A DNA stretch of 64,000 nucleotides, taken from contig NZ_SUHQ01000012.1 of NCBI RefSeq assembly GCF_004962245.1, forward strand, positions 1-64,000, read 5' to 3'. Each line of letters starts with the position of its first letter. The stretch's first letter is position 1. The position numbers and the translations under genes were made by a program. This DNA comes from Mesorhizobium sp. (GTDB lineage Bacteria > Pseudomonadota > Alphaproteobacteria > Rhizobiales > Rhizobiaceae). This document shows, one piece after another, positions 35,630 through 45,661 of this stretch. The notes under the pieces were generated by a model. The model did no database searches. It saw only the letters and a program-made list of their open reading frames with translations, and was not told the DNA's origin.

Positions 35630-36643
35630 ATGAAGAAGTTACTCGTCTTGAGCGCCCTTGCGGCGATGCTCGCCTCAGGCACCGCGCTTGCCGACACCAG
35701 CGACAAGAAGATCGCCTTTTCGAACAATTATGCCGGCAATTCGTGGCGGCAGGCGATGCTCGACAGCTACGCCATCGTCACCAAGAAGGCGGTCGCCGAC
35801 GGGGTGGTCGCGGCCGCGGATATCTTCACGACGGCCGACAAGGAAGTGCCGACCCAAGCGGCCCAGGTGCAGAACTTGATCCTGCAGGGCTATGACGCCA
35901 TCGTCATCAACGCCGCCTCGCCGGACGCGCTCAACGGCGCCATCAAGCAGGCTTGCGACGCCGGCATCGTCGTCGTCTCCTTCGACGGCATCGTCACCGA
36001 ACCTTGCGCCTATCGTGTGGTCGTCGACTTCAAGGACATGGGCAAGCAGGAAGTCGAACAAATGGCCAAGTTCCAGCCCAAGGGCGGCAATCTGCTGGAA
36101 ATCCGCGGCCTCGCCGGCACGTCGATCGACGACGCCATCCATGCCGGCATCCTGGAGGGCGTCGCCGCCCATCCCGAGTTCAAGATCGTCGGCTCGGTCA
36201 CCGGCGACTGGGATCAGACCACGGCACAGAAAGCGGTCGCGACGATCCTGCCGTCGCTGCCGGAAATCGTCGGCGTCGTCGATCAGGGCGGCGACGGCTA
36301 TGGCGCGGCACAGGCCTTCGCCGCCGCCGGCAAGCCGCGCCCGACCATCATCATGGGCAACCGCCAGGACGAACTGCAATGGTGGAAGGAACAGAAGGAC
36401 AAGGACGGCTACCAGACCTGGTCTGCGTCCATCGCGCCGGGCGTGTCGTCGCTGGCCTTCTGGGTGGCGCAGCAGGTGCTCGATGGCCGCACCGACATCC
36501 CGCATGATCTGCTGGTGCCATACCTCGCCTTCACTCAGGACGATTTCGAGGCTGCACTGCCGAAAATCCCCAAAGGGGGTGTGGCCAGCCACGAATACAC
36601 GCAGGAAGACGCCATCGCGGCCATCAAAGCCAACATCAAGTGA
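35630..36643 (+). CDS. Sugar ABC transporter substrate-binding protein
   Basis: A 337-residue periplasmic binding protein of the ribose/galactose type (Peripla_BP_4). Signal peptide 1-21 (MKKLLVLSALAAMLASGTALA). Family landmarks: IAFSNNYAGNSWRQAML, QNLILQGYDAIVINAASPDAL, VVSFDGIV, GGNLLEIRGLAGT. The ATG at 35630 is preceded by GGGAGG, 8 bases away. The two permeases and double ATPase downstream complete a CUT2-type importer. The substrate is not determined; a pentose or polyol is plausible from the neighbouring zwf-gnd. Confidence 0.9.
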   Translation: MKKLLVLSALAAMLASGTALADTSDKKIAFSNNYAGNSWRQAMLDSYAIVTKKAVADGVVAAADIFTTADKEVPTQAAQVQNLILQGYDAIVINAASPDALNGAIKQACDAGIVVVSFDGIVTEPCAYRVVVDFKDMGKQEVEQMAKFQPKGGNLLEIRGLAGTSIDDAIHAGILEGVAAHPEFKIVGSVTGDWDQTTAQKAVATILPSLPEIVGVVDQGGDGYGAAQAFAAAGKPRPTIIMGNRQDELQWWKEQKDKDGYQTWSASIAPGVSSLAFWVAQQVLDGRTDIPHDLLVPYLAFTQDDFEAALPKIPKGGVASHEYTQEDAIAAIKANIK

Positions 36644-36705
36644 GCGTGACACGATCGTTGCTTCCGGCGTTGCTTCCGGCGTTGCCAAACGGATATTGCT
36701 GAGGG

Positions 36706-38175
36706 ATGCCGGAAGCTAGCGCAGACATCGTCAGGCTGGACGGCGCCGAAAAGCATTTCGGCGCCGTCCGTGCCCTTGCCGGCGTCGATTTCCACGTTGG
36801 TGCCGGCGAGTGCGTCGGTCTCGTCGGCCACAATGGCGCGGGAAAGTCGACGCTCATGCATATGGTGGCGGGCACGCTTGTGCCCGACAGCGGGCGGATC
36901 GCGGTGCGTGGCGGCATCGAGGACAATTATTCGGTGCCGCGTGCCCAGCAGCTCGGCATACGCTGCGTGTTCCAGGAACTGTCGCTGTGCCCGAATCTCA
37001 GCGTTGCCGAGAACACGCGCATCAACCATCCGGCGCTCAGCGGCTTCGGCTGGCGGCGCAAGGCGGCCGATCTCATCGCCGCCAAGCTCGACGAGATATT
37101 CCCGGGCCACAGCATCTCCGCCTCCGATATCGCCAGCGACCTTTCCATCGGCAGACGGCAGATGGTCGAGGTGGCGCGTGCCTTCACGGTGACGCAGGAT
37201 CCGCTCGAACTGGTCATCCTCGACGAGCCGACATCATCGCTCGATGCGCATACGGCCGGCCAGTTGCTGGCCTTCGTCAGGCGCTTTGTCGCCAGCGGCA
37301 AGAGCTGCATCCTGATCTCGCATCTTCTGGGTGAGGTGCTGCACAATGCCGACCGTATCGTGGTGATGCGCGACGGCAAGGTCGTTGCCTCGGACGCAGC
37401 CAAGGCTTTCGATCGCGACAGGCTGGTGACGACCATGGGTGGAGCGGAAGCGCGTGAGAAGATCGCGGCCGAAATCGCGACCCAAAAGCCGGAGACCGGC
37501 CCGTTGCGGGTCCGGGCCCGCCCGGCACGGCAAGAGGACGGCAACGAACTTGTGGCGCATGCCGGCGAGATCATCGGCCTTGCCGGGCTGGCCGGCCATG
37601 GACAGACGGACCTGTTGCTGGCGATCTTCGCCGCCGCGGCGCGCTCCAAAACCGGCATCGAGGTCACCGCGCCGGTGGCGCTGGTGGCCGGTGACCGCCA
37701 GTCGGACGGGATTTTTGCGCAATGGTCGATTGCGCAAAACATCGGCATCCGCTCGCTGGCGCGATTGCGCAACGGCCTCCTGATCTCGCCGCAACGCGAA
37801 GCCGAACTCGCCACCTTCTGGCAAAAGAAGATCGGCATCCGCACCCCCGACATGAACAACAACATCTTCTCGCTGTCCGGCGGCAACCAGCAAAAGGTCC
37901 TGTTTGCCCGAGCGCTCGGCTCCGACGCGAAGATCGTGCTGATGGACGACCCGATGCGCGGCGTCGACATCGGCACCAAGCTGGAGGTCTACGACCTTGT
38001 GCGCGAAGAGGCCAGCCGCGGCCGCACCTTCCTCTGGTACACCACGGAAACCGAAGAGCTCGACAATTGCCACCACATCTATGTTTTCAAGAACGGCCGG
38101 ATCGTCGCCAACCTTCGTCGCGACGAACTGACGGAGCAAAAAATCATCCAGTCCTCGTTCGGCGACGCGGCCTGA
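36706..38175 (+). CDS. Sugar ABC transporter, double ATP-binding subunit
   Basis: A 489-residue fusion of two ABC ATPase domains (CUT2 family). Domain 1 has Walker [10 protein letters not shown] (about 43-51), signature [14 protein letters not shown], Walker [15 protein letters not shown]. Domain 2 has a degenerate Walker A (AGHGQTDLL, about 299-307) and an intact signature [16 protein letters not shown] and D-loop [12 protein letters not shown], as usual for sugar importers with one weak site. It follows the binding protein after 62 bases that hold a 12-base direct repeat (CTTCCGGCGTTG twice, 36661-36684). Confidence 0.93.
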   Translation: MPEASADIVRLDGAEKHFGAVRALAGVDFHVGAGECVGLVGHNGAGKSTLMHMVAGTLVPDSGRIAVRGGIEDNYSVPRAQQLGIRCVFQELSLCPNLSVAENTRINHPALSGFGWRRKAADLIAAKLDEIFPGHSISASDIASDLSIGRRQMVEVARAFTVTQDPLELVILDEPTSSLDAHTAGQLLAFVRRFVASGKSCILISHLLGEVLHNADRIVVMRDGKVVASDAAKAFDRDRLVTTMGGAEAREKIAAEIATQKPETGPLRVRARPARQEDGNELVAHAGEIIGLAGLAGHGQTDLLLAIFAAAARSKTGIEVTAPVALVAGDRQSDGIFAQWSIAQNIGIRSLARLRNGLLISPQREAELATFWQKKIGIRTPDMNNNIFSLSGGNQQKVLFARALGSDAKIVLMDDPMRGVDIGTKLEVYDLVREEASRGRTFLWYTTETEELDNCHHIYVFKNGRIVANLRRDELTEQKIIQSSFGDAA

Positions 38176-38176
38176 G

Positions 38177-39157
38177 ATGACGGCAGCACCGGTCGAAACC
38201 AGCCCCAAGAGTTCCTCCGAGCGCGGCAAGCTGGCGCGGGCGCGTCTGTTGCGTAGCTTGCTGCCGGCGCTGTCGCTGGTGCTGGTGCTGCTGGCGATCG
38301 CCTGGCTCAACCCGCGCGCCATCAGCTATTTCGGCTTCAGCCTGATGCTGAACCTTGCGATCCCGATCGCGCTGGCGACGATCGCGCAGATGTTCGTCAT
38401 TGCCGGCAACGAGCTGGACCTGTCGATCGGCACCTTCGTCGGGTTCGTCGGCTGCGTCACGGCGACGTGGCTGAAGGATGCGCCGCTGGTCGGTGTCGTG
38501 ATCCTGCTCGCATCGATCGGTGTCTATGCGCTGCTCGGCGCGCTGATTTATCTGCGCAATTTGCCTTCGATCGTGGTGACGCTCGGCATGAGCTTCGTCT
38601 GGCAGGGGCTGGCCATCCTCATCCTGCCGAAGCCCGGCGGCAAGGCGCCGGACTGGTTGCTGTCGCTCATGGCCTTCAAGCCGCCTTTCGTTCCGTTCCC
38701 GATCATCGCGGCGCTGCTGATCGCGGCGGTCGTCTATTTCGGGCTGATGCGCACCTCCTATGGTGTGATCCTGCGCGGATCGGGCGGCAATGCCGCCGCG
38801 CTCGAACGCGCCGGCTGGTCGCTGCTCAGGACCAAGATCGTGCTGTTTGCGCTGGCCGGTCTGTTCGGCGTGCTGTCCGGCATGGCCTTGATCGGCATCA
38901 CCACCTCGGCCGACGCCAATATCGGCAATGGCTACACGCTGCTGTCGATCGCCGGCGTCATCCTCGGCGGCGGCGAATTCGTCGGCGGCCGGGTGTCGCC
39001 GATCGGCGCGGTGATCGGCGCGCTGACGCTGGCGCTGGCCGCGTCGCCGCTGTTGACCTTCATGCACATTCCGCCCGACTGGCAGGTCGCTGCCAATGGC
39101 GCCATCCTGATCATCGTGCTGGCGGCCCGGGTGCTGATCAGCCGCAGGGAGAGGTGA
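38177..39157 (+). CDS. Sugar ABC transporter permease 1
   Basis: A 326-residue CUT2-family permease with about eight to ten hydrophobic helices; the conserved IAQMFVIAGNELDLSIGTFVG segment (about 69-89) matches the RbsC-type motif. The N-terminus (SSERGKLARARLLRSLL) is cytoplasmic. It starts 1 base after the ATPase stop and the second permease starts 3 bases after its end, so the four genes form one transcript. Confidence 0.92.
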   Translation: MTAAPVETSPKSSSERGKLARARLLRSLLPALSLVLVLLAIAWLNPRAISYFGFSLMLNLAIPIALATIAQMFVIAGNELDLSIGTFVGFVGCVTATWLKDAPLVGVVILLASIGVYALLGALIYLRNLPSIVVTLGMSFVWQGLAILILPKPGGKAPDWLLSLMAFKPPFVPFPIIAALLIAAVVYFGLMRTSYGVILRGSGGNAAALERAGWSLLRTKIVLFALAGLFGVLSGMALIGITTSADANIGNGYTLLSIAGVILGGGEFVGGRVSPIGAVIGALTLALAASPLLTFMHIPPDWQVAANGAILIIVLAARVLISRRER

Positions 39158-39160
39158 GCG

Positions 39161-40108
39161 ATGGCATCGTTGCGCGCGCTGCTCGCCAAACCCTGGATCT
39201 GGTCCTTCATCGGCGCGCTGCTGGTGTGGCTGGCGACGGTTGCCTTCACGGGCGGCTATGGCGGCGGCGGCATGATCACCGCGGCCCTGTCGCTCGCGGT
39301 TTTCACCGTCATCGTCGGTGTCGGTCAGATGTTCGTCATCACGCTCGGGCCGGGCAATGTCGACCTGTCGCTGCCGGCCAACATCGGCCTCGCCAGCGCC
39401 GTCGCCATGAAAGTCATGGACGGCAATGACCAGATGATCGCTGTCGGACTGCTCGCGGCACTCGCCTGCGGCATGGCGATCGGCGCAGCCAACTATCTCT
39501 TGATCTGGGCGCTGCGCATTCCGCCGATCATTGCCACGCTGTCGGCCAGCTTCATCATCCAGTCGGTCGACATCAGCTATGGGCGCGGCTTGCAGATCAA
39601 GCCGCCGCCGGGCTTCGCCGATTTCGCCAACCGGCAGATTCTTGGTATTCCGGTGCTGGCGATCCTCACCGTGCTGTTCACCATCGGCGCCGCCATCGCG
39701 CTGCAGCGCATGATCTATGGCCGCTCGGTGCTGGCAATCGGCCAGAACATCCGCGCGGCGTGGCTGGCGGGCGTCAATGTCGGCCGCATCCGCTTTCTCA
39801 CCTACACGCTGTCGGGCGCGCTCGGCGGCCTCGACGGGGCGCTGCTCGCCGGCTACTTCCGCGGCGCCAATGTCGATATCGGCAATGAATACCTGCTGGC
39901 CTCGATCGCCGTGGTCGTCATCGGTGGAACGTCGGTGGCCGGCGGCAAGGCCAATGTGCCGGGTGTCTGGGGTGCCGCACTGTTCCTGGTGCTGCTCCTG
40001 ACCATGCTCAATACGTTCGGCGTCAGCGCCGGCGTCCGGCTGCTGCTGACGGGACTGATCATCGTCGGCGTCATCACCGCCGCGGGCGGCCAGAAGGCGC
40101 TGCGCTAG
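39161..40108 (+). CDS. Sugar ABC transporter permease 2
   Basis: A 315-residue CUT2-family permease with GVGQMFVITLGPGNVDLSLPAN (the same motif as permease 1, about 46-67) and ALGGLDGALLAGYFRGANVDIGNEY (about 210-234). The pair of dissimilar permeases forms the heterodimeric channel of the importer. A 3-base gap separates it from permease 1. No terminator is clear before the next gene. Confidence 0.92.
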   Translation: MASLRALLAKPWIWSFIGALLVWLATVAFTGGYGGGGMITAALSLAVFTVIVGVGQMFVITLGPGNVDLSLPANIGLASAVAMKVMDGNDQMIAVGLLAALACGMAIGAANYLLIWALRIPPIIATLSASFIIQSVDISYGRGLQIKPPPGFADFANRQILGIPVLAILTVLFTIGAAIALQRMIYGRSVLAIGQNIRAAWLAGVNVGRIRFLTYTLSGALGGLDGALLAGYFRGANVDIGNEYLLASIAVVVIGGTSVAGGKANVPGVWGAALFLVLLLTMLNTFGVSAGVRLLLTGLIIVGVITAAGGQKALR

Positions 40109-40280
40109 TTCTGTCGCACGGCGGAGCAGCATCTTTTGATGCCGGCGGCACAGAGGGGGCGCAAAGAATCACCACAGCAGGGCCTGGAGCCTTTCGGCGA
40201 AAACATCCCGGTTCCCATCCGGGCGTTGGCCCTGTAAATCCTGTCGGCGTTGTCGGCCGTCATCATTGCGAGAGGTTTGC

Positions 40281-42350
40281 GTGTCCAATTTCGTCAGCGT
40301 TACAAGGGACGGCGGCGTCGCGGTCGTGACCATCGACAATCCGCCGGTCAATGCGCTGAGCTTCCATGTCCGCGAGCCGCTGATGCAGGCGCTTGTTTTG
40401 TTGCGGGACGAGCCCGATGTCGCGGCCATCATCATCGCTTGCGCCGGGCGAACCTTCGTCGCCGGCGCCGACATCACCGAGTTCGGCAAGCCGGTGCAGC
40501 AGCCGGATCTGCGCGCCATCATTGCTGTGCTGGAAACCATCGCCAAGCCGACGGTTGCCGCGATCCATGGCACCGCGCTCGGCGGCGGCCTGGAACTGGC
40601 GCTCGGCTGTCATTTTCGCGTTGCCGACGCAGGGGCCAGGCTCGGCCTGCCTGAAGTCAAGCTCGGCCTGCTGCCCGGCGGCGGCGGCACGGTGCGACTG
40701 CCACGCCTTGTCGGGCCGCTGAAGGCGCTCAACATGATCGTTTCGGGTACGCCGATCGATGCCGCCGAGGCGCTTGCCACCGGCCTGGTCGACGCCGTCT
40801 TCGATGGTGACCTGATCGCGCAAGCAATTCGTTTCGCCAGCGAAATGGTTGGCAAGGGTGGGCCGTTCACGCCAGCGCGCGACCACAATGAACTCCTCAA
40901 GGAAGCTGATCTTCCCGCCTTCGATAAGGAAGCGGCGGCGCTTGCGGGGAAGGTGCGCGGCCTCGAGGCGCCGATTGCTTGCGCGCAGTCGGTCCGCAAC
41001 GCCATCACGCTCGGCTTTGACGAGGCACTGGCGGCTGAGCGCGAACTGTTCGTGAAATTGGTCGGAGGCGACCAGTCGCGCGCGCAGCGTCATCTGTTTT
41101 TCGCCGAACGTGAGGCGGCAAAGGTTCCTGGCAAGGATATAGTCAGGCGCAAGATCGCGCGGGTCGGCGTCATCGGCGCCGGTACCATGGGTGGCGGCAT
41201 CGCGATGGCGTTCGCCAATGGCGGTTACCCCGTGACCTTGCTGGAAACCAGCCGCGAGGCGCTGGAACGTGGGCTGGCGACGATCGACAAGAATTACACC
41301 GTTTCCGTCACACGCGGCTCGCTGAGCGAAGACGCCAAGCGTCAGCGGCTCGATCTGTTCAAGGGTTCCACCGACTATGGTGATCTCGCCGATTGCGACC
41401 TGATCATCGAGGCGGTGTTCGAGGAGATGGCGGTCAAGAAAGACGTGTTCGGCAGGCTCGACGCAGTGGCCAAATCAGGCGCGATCCTGGCCACCAACAC
41501 CTCCTATCTCGATGTCAACGAAATCGCCGCCTCGACGTCGCGCCCGCAGGACGTCGTCGGCATGCATTTCTTTTCGCCGGCCAATGTCATGAAGCTACTG
41601 GAGATCGTCCGCGCCGAAAAGACTGCGCCGGATGCGCTGGCGACCGCGGTCGAGCTGGCGCGGCGGATCGGCAAGGTGCCGGTCGTCGTCAGCGTCTGCC
41701 ATGGCTTCGTCGGCAACCGCATGCTGGCGGCCCGGGGTTCGGAATCCGAGGCGCTCTTGCTGGAAGGCGCAACGCCGCGCCAGATCGACCAGGTGTTCAC
41801 CGATTTCGGCTGGTCGATGGGGCCGTTCCAGATGGGCGATCTCGCCGGCCTCGACATAGGCTGGCGCAACCGCAAGGCGCGCGGCCAGACGGCGGTGATT
41901 GCCGACACGCTGTGCGAACAGGGGCATTTCGGTCAAAAGACCGGCAGTGGCTTCTATCGTTATGAGAACGGCTCACGCACACCGGCACCCAATCCCGAGG
42001 TCGAAGCGCTGATCCGCGACAAGGCTGCCGAGAAGGGCATCGCGCCGCGGGTGATCGGCACTGAGGAGATCATCGAGCGGACGCTCTATCCGATGATCAA
42101 TGAGGGGGCGAAGATTCTCGAGGAGAAGATCGCGGCCCGCGCGTCCGACATCGATGTCGTCTGGGTCAACGGCTATGGCTTTCCGGTGGGCAAGGGCGGG
42201 CCGATGTTCTGGGCCGGCCTCGAAGGGGTCGACAAGATCATCGGGCGACTCGACCACTGGCACGAGCGGACCGGCAAGGACATCTTTCGGGTGGCGCCCC
42301 TGCTCAGGCGGATGGCAGTATCCGGCTCCTGGGAGGGTATCGCCAGCTAA
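40281..42350 (+). CDS. Bifunctional enoyl-CoA hydratase / 3-hydroxyacyl-CoA dehydrogenase (FadB/FadJ-like)
   Basis: A 689-residue fusion. The N-terminal crotonase part has [19 protein letters not shown] and [22 protein letters not shown] (about 97-140). The C-terminal dehydrogenase part has [28 protein letters not shown] (about 293-320), the conserved [20 protein letters not shown] and the HAD C-terminal domain. It converts enoyl-CoA to 3-oxoacyl-CoA in beta-oxidation. The GTG start at 40281 has a GAGAGG site 5 bases before. Its partner thiolase is not adjacent; a PcaF-type thiolase is at 61204. Confidence 0.93.
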   Translation: MSNFVSVTRDGGVAVVTIDNPPVNALSFHVREPLMQALVLLRDEPDVAAIIIACAGRTFVAGADITEFGKPVQQPDLRAIIAVLETIAKPTVAAIHGTALGGGLELALGCHFRVADAGARLGLPEVKLGLLPGGGGTVRLPRLVGPLKALNMIVSGTPIDAAEALATGLVDAVFDGDLIAQAIRFASEMVGKGGPFTPARDHNELLKEADLPAFDKEAAALAGKVRGLEAPIACAQSVRNAITLGFDEALAAERELFVKLVGGDQSRAQRHLFFAEREAAKVPGKDIVRRKIARVGVIGAGTMGGGIAMAFANGGYPVTLLETSREALERGLATIDKNYTVSVTRGSLSEDAKRQRLDLFKGSTDYGDLADCDLIIEAVFEEMAVKKDVFGRLDAVAKSGAILATNTSYLDVNEIAASTSRPQDVVGMHFFSPANVMKLLEIVRAEKTAPDALATAVELARRIGKVPVVVSVCHGFVGNRMLAARGSESEALLLEGATPRQIDQVFTDFGWSMGPFQMGDLAGLDIGWRNRKARGQTAVIADTLCEQGHFGQKTGSGFYRYENGSRTPAPNPEVEALIRDKAAEKGIAPRVIGTEEIIERTLYPMINEGAKILEEKIAARASDIDVVWVNGYGFPVGKGGPMFWAGLEGVDKIIGRLDHWHERTGKDIFRVAPLLRRMAVSGSWEGIAS

Positions 42351-42382
42351 CCGCCCGAGCGAGGTCATTCCGAAATCGTGGA

Positions 42383-43195
42383 CTACCGAATCCGCGCGTC
42401 GATGATCTCGACGAAACGCGCGAAGAGACCAGCCTGCGACTTGATCTTGAGCTTGCGGTAGATGTTGCGGCGATGAACCTTCACGGTCCCCGGTACGATG
42501 CGCATGGCCCTGGCGATCGATTCCGTGGAATGCCCCTGAAGCACCAGGTCGACGACCTGCTTTTCGCGCGGCGTCAGCGAAAGGCTCTTCCAGATATGAG
42601 CCCGTTCGAACTCGGCAATCGGAGCAATCGCCTCGTCCTGCTTCGTCTCCGCCGGCTCGTCAGCCGGAAGGCCGGGCCAGCGCAGCCTGACCAAGCTGAT
42701 CACCGCCGGCGCCATGTCGCGCAGCAGCCTGGCATCGGCGGTTCCGAAGGGTCCCGAAGCGTGCAGTCGCATCAGCGAGACCACCAGCGCGTCCTTTCCC
42801 GGCAGCGGCACGAAGAAACCGACCTCCTCGGCCAGCCTGGTCTGGCTATAGTAGGAGCGGTAATATTCGCTGGCGTAGAAGCGGTCCGGCGCCAGTTCGC
42901 GCATGCGCCAAAAACCTTCCTTGCGCTCGACCGCCGCGTGGTGGAACGGGTCGAGCAGATAAGGCCCTTCCTGGTAGAGCGCGACGAAGACATGACTTTC
43001 GACCGGCGAGAACGTCTCGAACAGCAGCGGCGGGCGCGAGGCGCCGCGATAGCCGAAGATCACACAGTGGTCGAAGCTGACGTGCTGCCGGAGCCAGGCG
43101 ACCATCGCCTTGCCGAAAAGCTCGCCGCTCGTCTCCCGGGTCGTGGCGATGAGCGTGGCGAGCTGATTGTAGTCGTCGGCACGCGACACGCTCAA
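42383..43195 (-). CDS. LuxR-type HTH transcriptional regulator
   Basis: About 270 residues. The C-terminal LuxR helix-turn-helix (about 205-260) reads LTPREKQVVDLVLQGHSTESIARAMRIVPGTVKVHRRN. The N-terminal part (about 10-170) has no AHL-binding Trp/Tyr/Asp pattern that I can recognise and may bind another signal. Start: TTG at 43195 with AAAGGGG 6 bases upstream, or GTG at 43189; longer readings run into the ABC gene. It is divergent from the first polyamine-type importer with a 20-base palindrome between. Confidence 0.85.
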   Translation of the reverse strand: MSVSRADDYNQLATLIATTRETSGELFGKAMVAWLRQHVSFDHCVIFGYRGASRPPLLFETFSPVESHVFVALYQEGPYLLDPFHHAAVERKEGFWRMRELAPDRFYASEYYRSYYSQTRLAEEVGFFVPLPGKDALVVSLMRLHASGPFGTADARLLRDMAPAVISLVRLRWPGLPADEPAETKQDEAIAPIAEFERAHIWKSLSLTPREKQVVDLVLQGHSTESIARAMRIVPGTVKVHRRNIYRKLKIKSQAGLFARFVEIIDARIR

Positions 43196-43228
43196 TTTAT
43201 ACCCCTTTAAACGAGAAAATAGACCAAA

Positions 43229-43248
43229 TATACCACCTGCGAGGTATA
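43229..43248. promoter_or_regulatory. Lux-box-like palindrome
   Basis: TATACCACCTGCGAGGTATA has perfect 6-base arms TATACC / GGTATA and is 20 bases long, the size of a lux box. It is 34 bases before the LuxR-type start and 60 bases before the ABC ATPase start. Confidence 0.55.
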
Positions 43249-43307
43249 TACTAGCCACGGTTAGCTCTGATAGCGTTTCGAATGCCTTATCGCTGGAGCC
43301 CGCAGCT

Positions 43308-44444
43308 TTGATCGCAGTGCCAGACATCGAGTTTCGCGGGGTCACCAAACGCTACGGCAGCGTGACCGCGGTCAGCGGCATCGATCTTGCCGTTCCGCCG
43401 TCTGCCTTTGTCGCCCTGCTCGGGCCGTCCGGCTGCGGCAAGACGACCTGCCTGCGCATGATTGGCGGCTTCGAACAGCCGAGCGAAGGCGCAGTGTTCA
43501 TCCGTGGCCGAGACATGGCCGGCACGCCGCCCTATCGGCGGCCGGTCAATATGGTGTTCCAGCAATACGCGCTGTTTCCGCATCTGGATGTCGAGGACAA
43601 CATCGCCTACGGGCTGCGCCAGGCGCGGCCGCGGCTGTCGTCGCGGGAGATCAGCCTGAGGGCGGGCGAGGCGCTCGCCATGGTACGGCTTGCCGGCTAC
43701 GGCCGCCGCAAGATCCACGAGCTTTCCGGCGGTCAGCAGCAGCGTGTCGCCCTGGCGCGCGCGCTGGTCAACAAGCCGGCGGTGCTGCTGCTCGACGAGC
43801 CGCTGGCGGCACTCGACAAGAAGCTGCGCACCGACATGCAGATAGAGTTGCAGAACCTCCAGCGCGAGATCGGCATCACCTTCGTCCTTGTCACGCACGA
43901 CCAGGAAGAAGCGCTGTCGATGAGCGATTTCGTCTGTGTCATGAATGGCGGACGCATCGTCCAGCTCGGGCAGCCGAGCGAGATCTATGACGAACCCGCC
44001 GATCTCTTCGTCGCGGACTTCGTCGGCAAGACCAATCTCTTGAGCGGCAAGGTCGCCGGACACTCGGGCAACCTTGTCGAGGTGGCGCTTGCCGACGGTA
44101 CCGTCATCGCCGCGCGCGAGCGGACTTCGCTGCAAAAGGGTGAGGCTGTTTCGGTCAGCCTGCGCCCTGAATCTTTAAGTCTCGGCGCGCCGGGAAGCGG
44201 CCGGCTGAACGGCATTGTCCGCAACCGGATTTTTCTGGGCTCGACCGCGGAATATGCGATCGAGGTCCAGGGCATCGGAACGCTGCTCGCCAAGGCCGAT
44301 CACATGATTGGCCATGGAAATCTCTTCAAGCCGGGTGAACCCGTCGCCATCGGCTTTACAGCCGGAACGCCGCTCGCGTTTCCGGGCCCCAAGAACAACG
44401 GGACCAACCAGAGGGAAAACAAACATGTCGAAACCATATCGTGA
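43308..44444 (+). CDS. Spermidine/putrescine-type ABC transporter ATP-binding protein (importer 1)
   Basis: A 378-residue PotA-like ATPase. Walker A is GPSGCGKTT (about 43-51), Q-loop VFQQYALFPHL, signature LSGGQQQRVALARALV, Walker B LLLDEPLAALD, and a C-terminal TOBE domain (about 290-370). The chosen TTG start has GGAG 9 bases upstream; a GTG at 43317 is an alternative. Its last 20 bases overlap the start of the binding-protein gene. Pairs with permeases at 45662 and 46525. A lux-box-like site precedes it. Confidence 0.93.
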   Translation: MIAVPDIEFRGVTKRYGSVTAVSGIDLAVPPSAFVALLGPSGCGKTTCLRMIGGFEQPSEGAVFIRGRDMAGTPPYRRPVNMVFQQYALFPHLDVEDNIAYGLRQARPRLSSREISLRAGEALAMVRLAGYGRRKIHELSGGQQQRVALARALVNKPAVLLLDEPLAALDKKLRTDMQIELQNLQREIGITFVLVTHDQEEALSMSDFVCVMNGGRIVQLGQPSEIYDEPADLFVADFVGKTNLLSGKVAGHSGNLVEVALADGTVIAARERTSLQKGEAVSVSLRPESLSLGAPGSGRLNGIVRNRIFLGSTAEYAIEVQGIGTLLAKADHMIGHGNLFKPGEPVAIGFTAGTPLAFPGPKNNGTNQRENKHVETIS

Positions 44445-45588
44445 CGGACTGCCGATAAGCCCTGAAAAATTCGTCGATCAACTGATGCGGCTCAAGCGTG
44501 GTTCCATCGGCCGCCGCGAGTTCCTGGGCCTCACTGGTCTTGGCATCGCAACGGCGGTGATGGCCCGCGAGCTCGGCATCATGCCGTCGCCGGCCATCGC
44601 CCAGGAGGGCCTTGGCGACCGCATGTCGATCGCCACCTGGCCCAATTATCACGACCCGGCGACATTCGAGAATTTCAAGGCCGAGACAGGGGTCGCCGTC
44701 GAGGTCAATGTGTTCGGCTCAAACGAGGAGATGCTGGCCAAGCTACAGGCCGGCGCCTCGGGCTGGAGCCTTTTCGTGCCGACCAACTACACCATCTCCA
44801 CCTACAAGAAGCTCGACATCATCGAAGCGCTCGACATGGCCAAGCTTGCCAATTTCGACGGCTCGCAACAGGACCAGCGCTTCACTTCGGAAGGCACGAT
44901 CGACGGCGTGATCTACGCGGTGCCAAAGAATTGGGGTACCACCGGATTTGCCGTCAACACCAAGAAGCTCACCAAGCCGATGACGAGCTGGAAGGAGTTC
45001 TGGGACACGGCCATGGCGGAGGGCGACGGCCGGACCATGGTTCATGACTACCAGCTCACCACGATCGGCAATGCGCTGAAATATTTCGGCTTCTCGTTCA
45101 ACTCGCTGAAGCCGGACGAACTCGCCAAGGCGGAGGAGCTGCTGCTGAAGGTCAAGCCACATCTGTTCGCGGTTTCCAGCGACTATCAGCCGTCGATGCG
45201 TGCCGGCGACGCCTGGATGACGATGTGCTGGACCAATGACGGGGCGCAGCTCCACCGCGACATCCCCGAGATCGCCTATGTGCTTGGCAAGGAAGGCGGC
45301 GAGATCTGGACCGACTTCTACGCCATTCCGAAGGATGCGCCCAACAAGCCCGCCGGCTATGCCCTGCTCAACTACCTGATGGACCCGAAGGTTGCGGTCA
45401 AGGAGCATCTGGCCAACGGTGCGCCTTCCACCGATGCGCGGGTCAACGCGCTGCTGCCCAAGGAGGTGCTGGACAACCCGATCCTCTACCCGGCGGCGGA
45501 ATTGCTGAAGCCGCTGGAATTCGGTGCAGCCGCGACGCTGACCGATCCGGGCCGCGCCGAACTGATGGCACGCTTCAAGTCGGCTTGA
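44425..45588 (+). CDS. Polyamine-type ABC transporter substrate-binding protein, Tat-exported (importer 1)
   Basis: A 387-residue PotD/SBP_bac_8-family binding protein. The N-terminus carries a twin-arginine signal (GRREFLGLTGLGIATAVMA, about 30-48), then AQEGLGDRMSIATWPNYHDPATF, where PotD-family proteins have their first ligand-binding strand. GTTGFAVNTKKL and the C-terminal NYLMDPKVAVKEHLANGAPSTDA are family blocks. Tat export implies folding before secretion, which is unusual for a periplasmic binding protein. The start overlaps the ATPase gene by 20 bases. Confidence 0.9.
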   Translation: MSKPYRDGLPISPEKFVDQLMRLKRGSIGRREFLGLTGLGIATAVMARELGIMPSPAIAQEGLGDRMSIATWPNYHDPATFENFKAETGVAVEVNVFGSNEEMLAKLQAGASGWSLFVPTNYTISTYKKLDIIEALDMAKLANFDGSQQDQRFTSEGTIDGVIYAVPKNWGTTGFAVNTKKLTKPMTSWKEFWDTAMAEGDGRTMVHDYQLTTIGNALKYFGFSFNSLKPDELAKAEELLLKVKPHLFAVSSDYQPSMRAGDAWMTMCWTNDGAQLHRDIPEIAYVLGKEGGEIWTDFYAIPKDAPNKPAGYALLNYLMDPKVAVKEHLANGAPSTDARVNALLPKEVLDNPILYPAAELLKPLEFGAAATLTDPGRAELMARFKSA

Positions 45589-45621
45589 ACCGGCCGGGTC
45601 ACAGCCCGATGCAGGCAACTA

Positions 45622-45643
45622 CCGGCGGACAGATGTCCGCCGG
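45622..45643 (+). promoter_or_regulatory. Intercistronic hairpin after the binding-protein gene
   Basis: CCGGCGGAC-AGAT-GTCCGCCGG, a perfect 9-base-pair stem with a four-base loop, 34 bases after the stop. Without a T-run it is likely an mRNA-stabilising element that raises the ratio of binding protein to permease. Confidence 0.7.
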
Positions 45644-45661
45644 CACCGGGGCGATTTTCCA

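Noticed and set aside
37564..37640. Degenerate Walker A in the second half of the sugar ATPase, as a sign of decay
   Set aside because: This degeneration is normal in the CUT2 family, where one site is weak.
38144..40132. 662-codon minus-strand open frame opposite the two sugar permeases
   Set aside because: It is Gln/Asp/Arg-rich, lacking motifs, and lies opposite two strongly supported membrane proteins.
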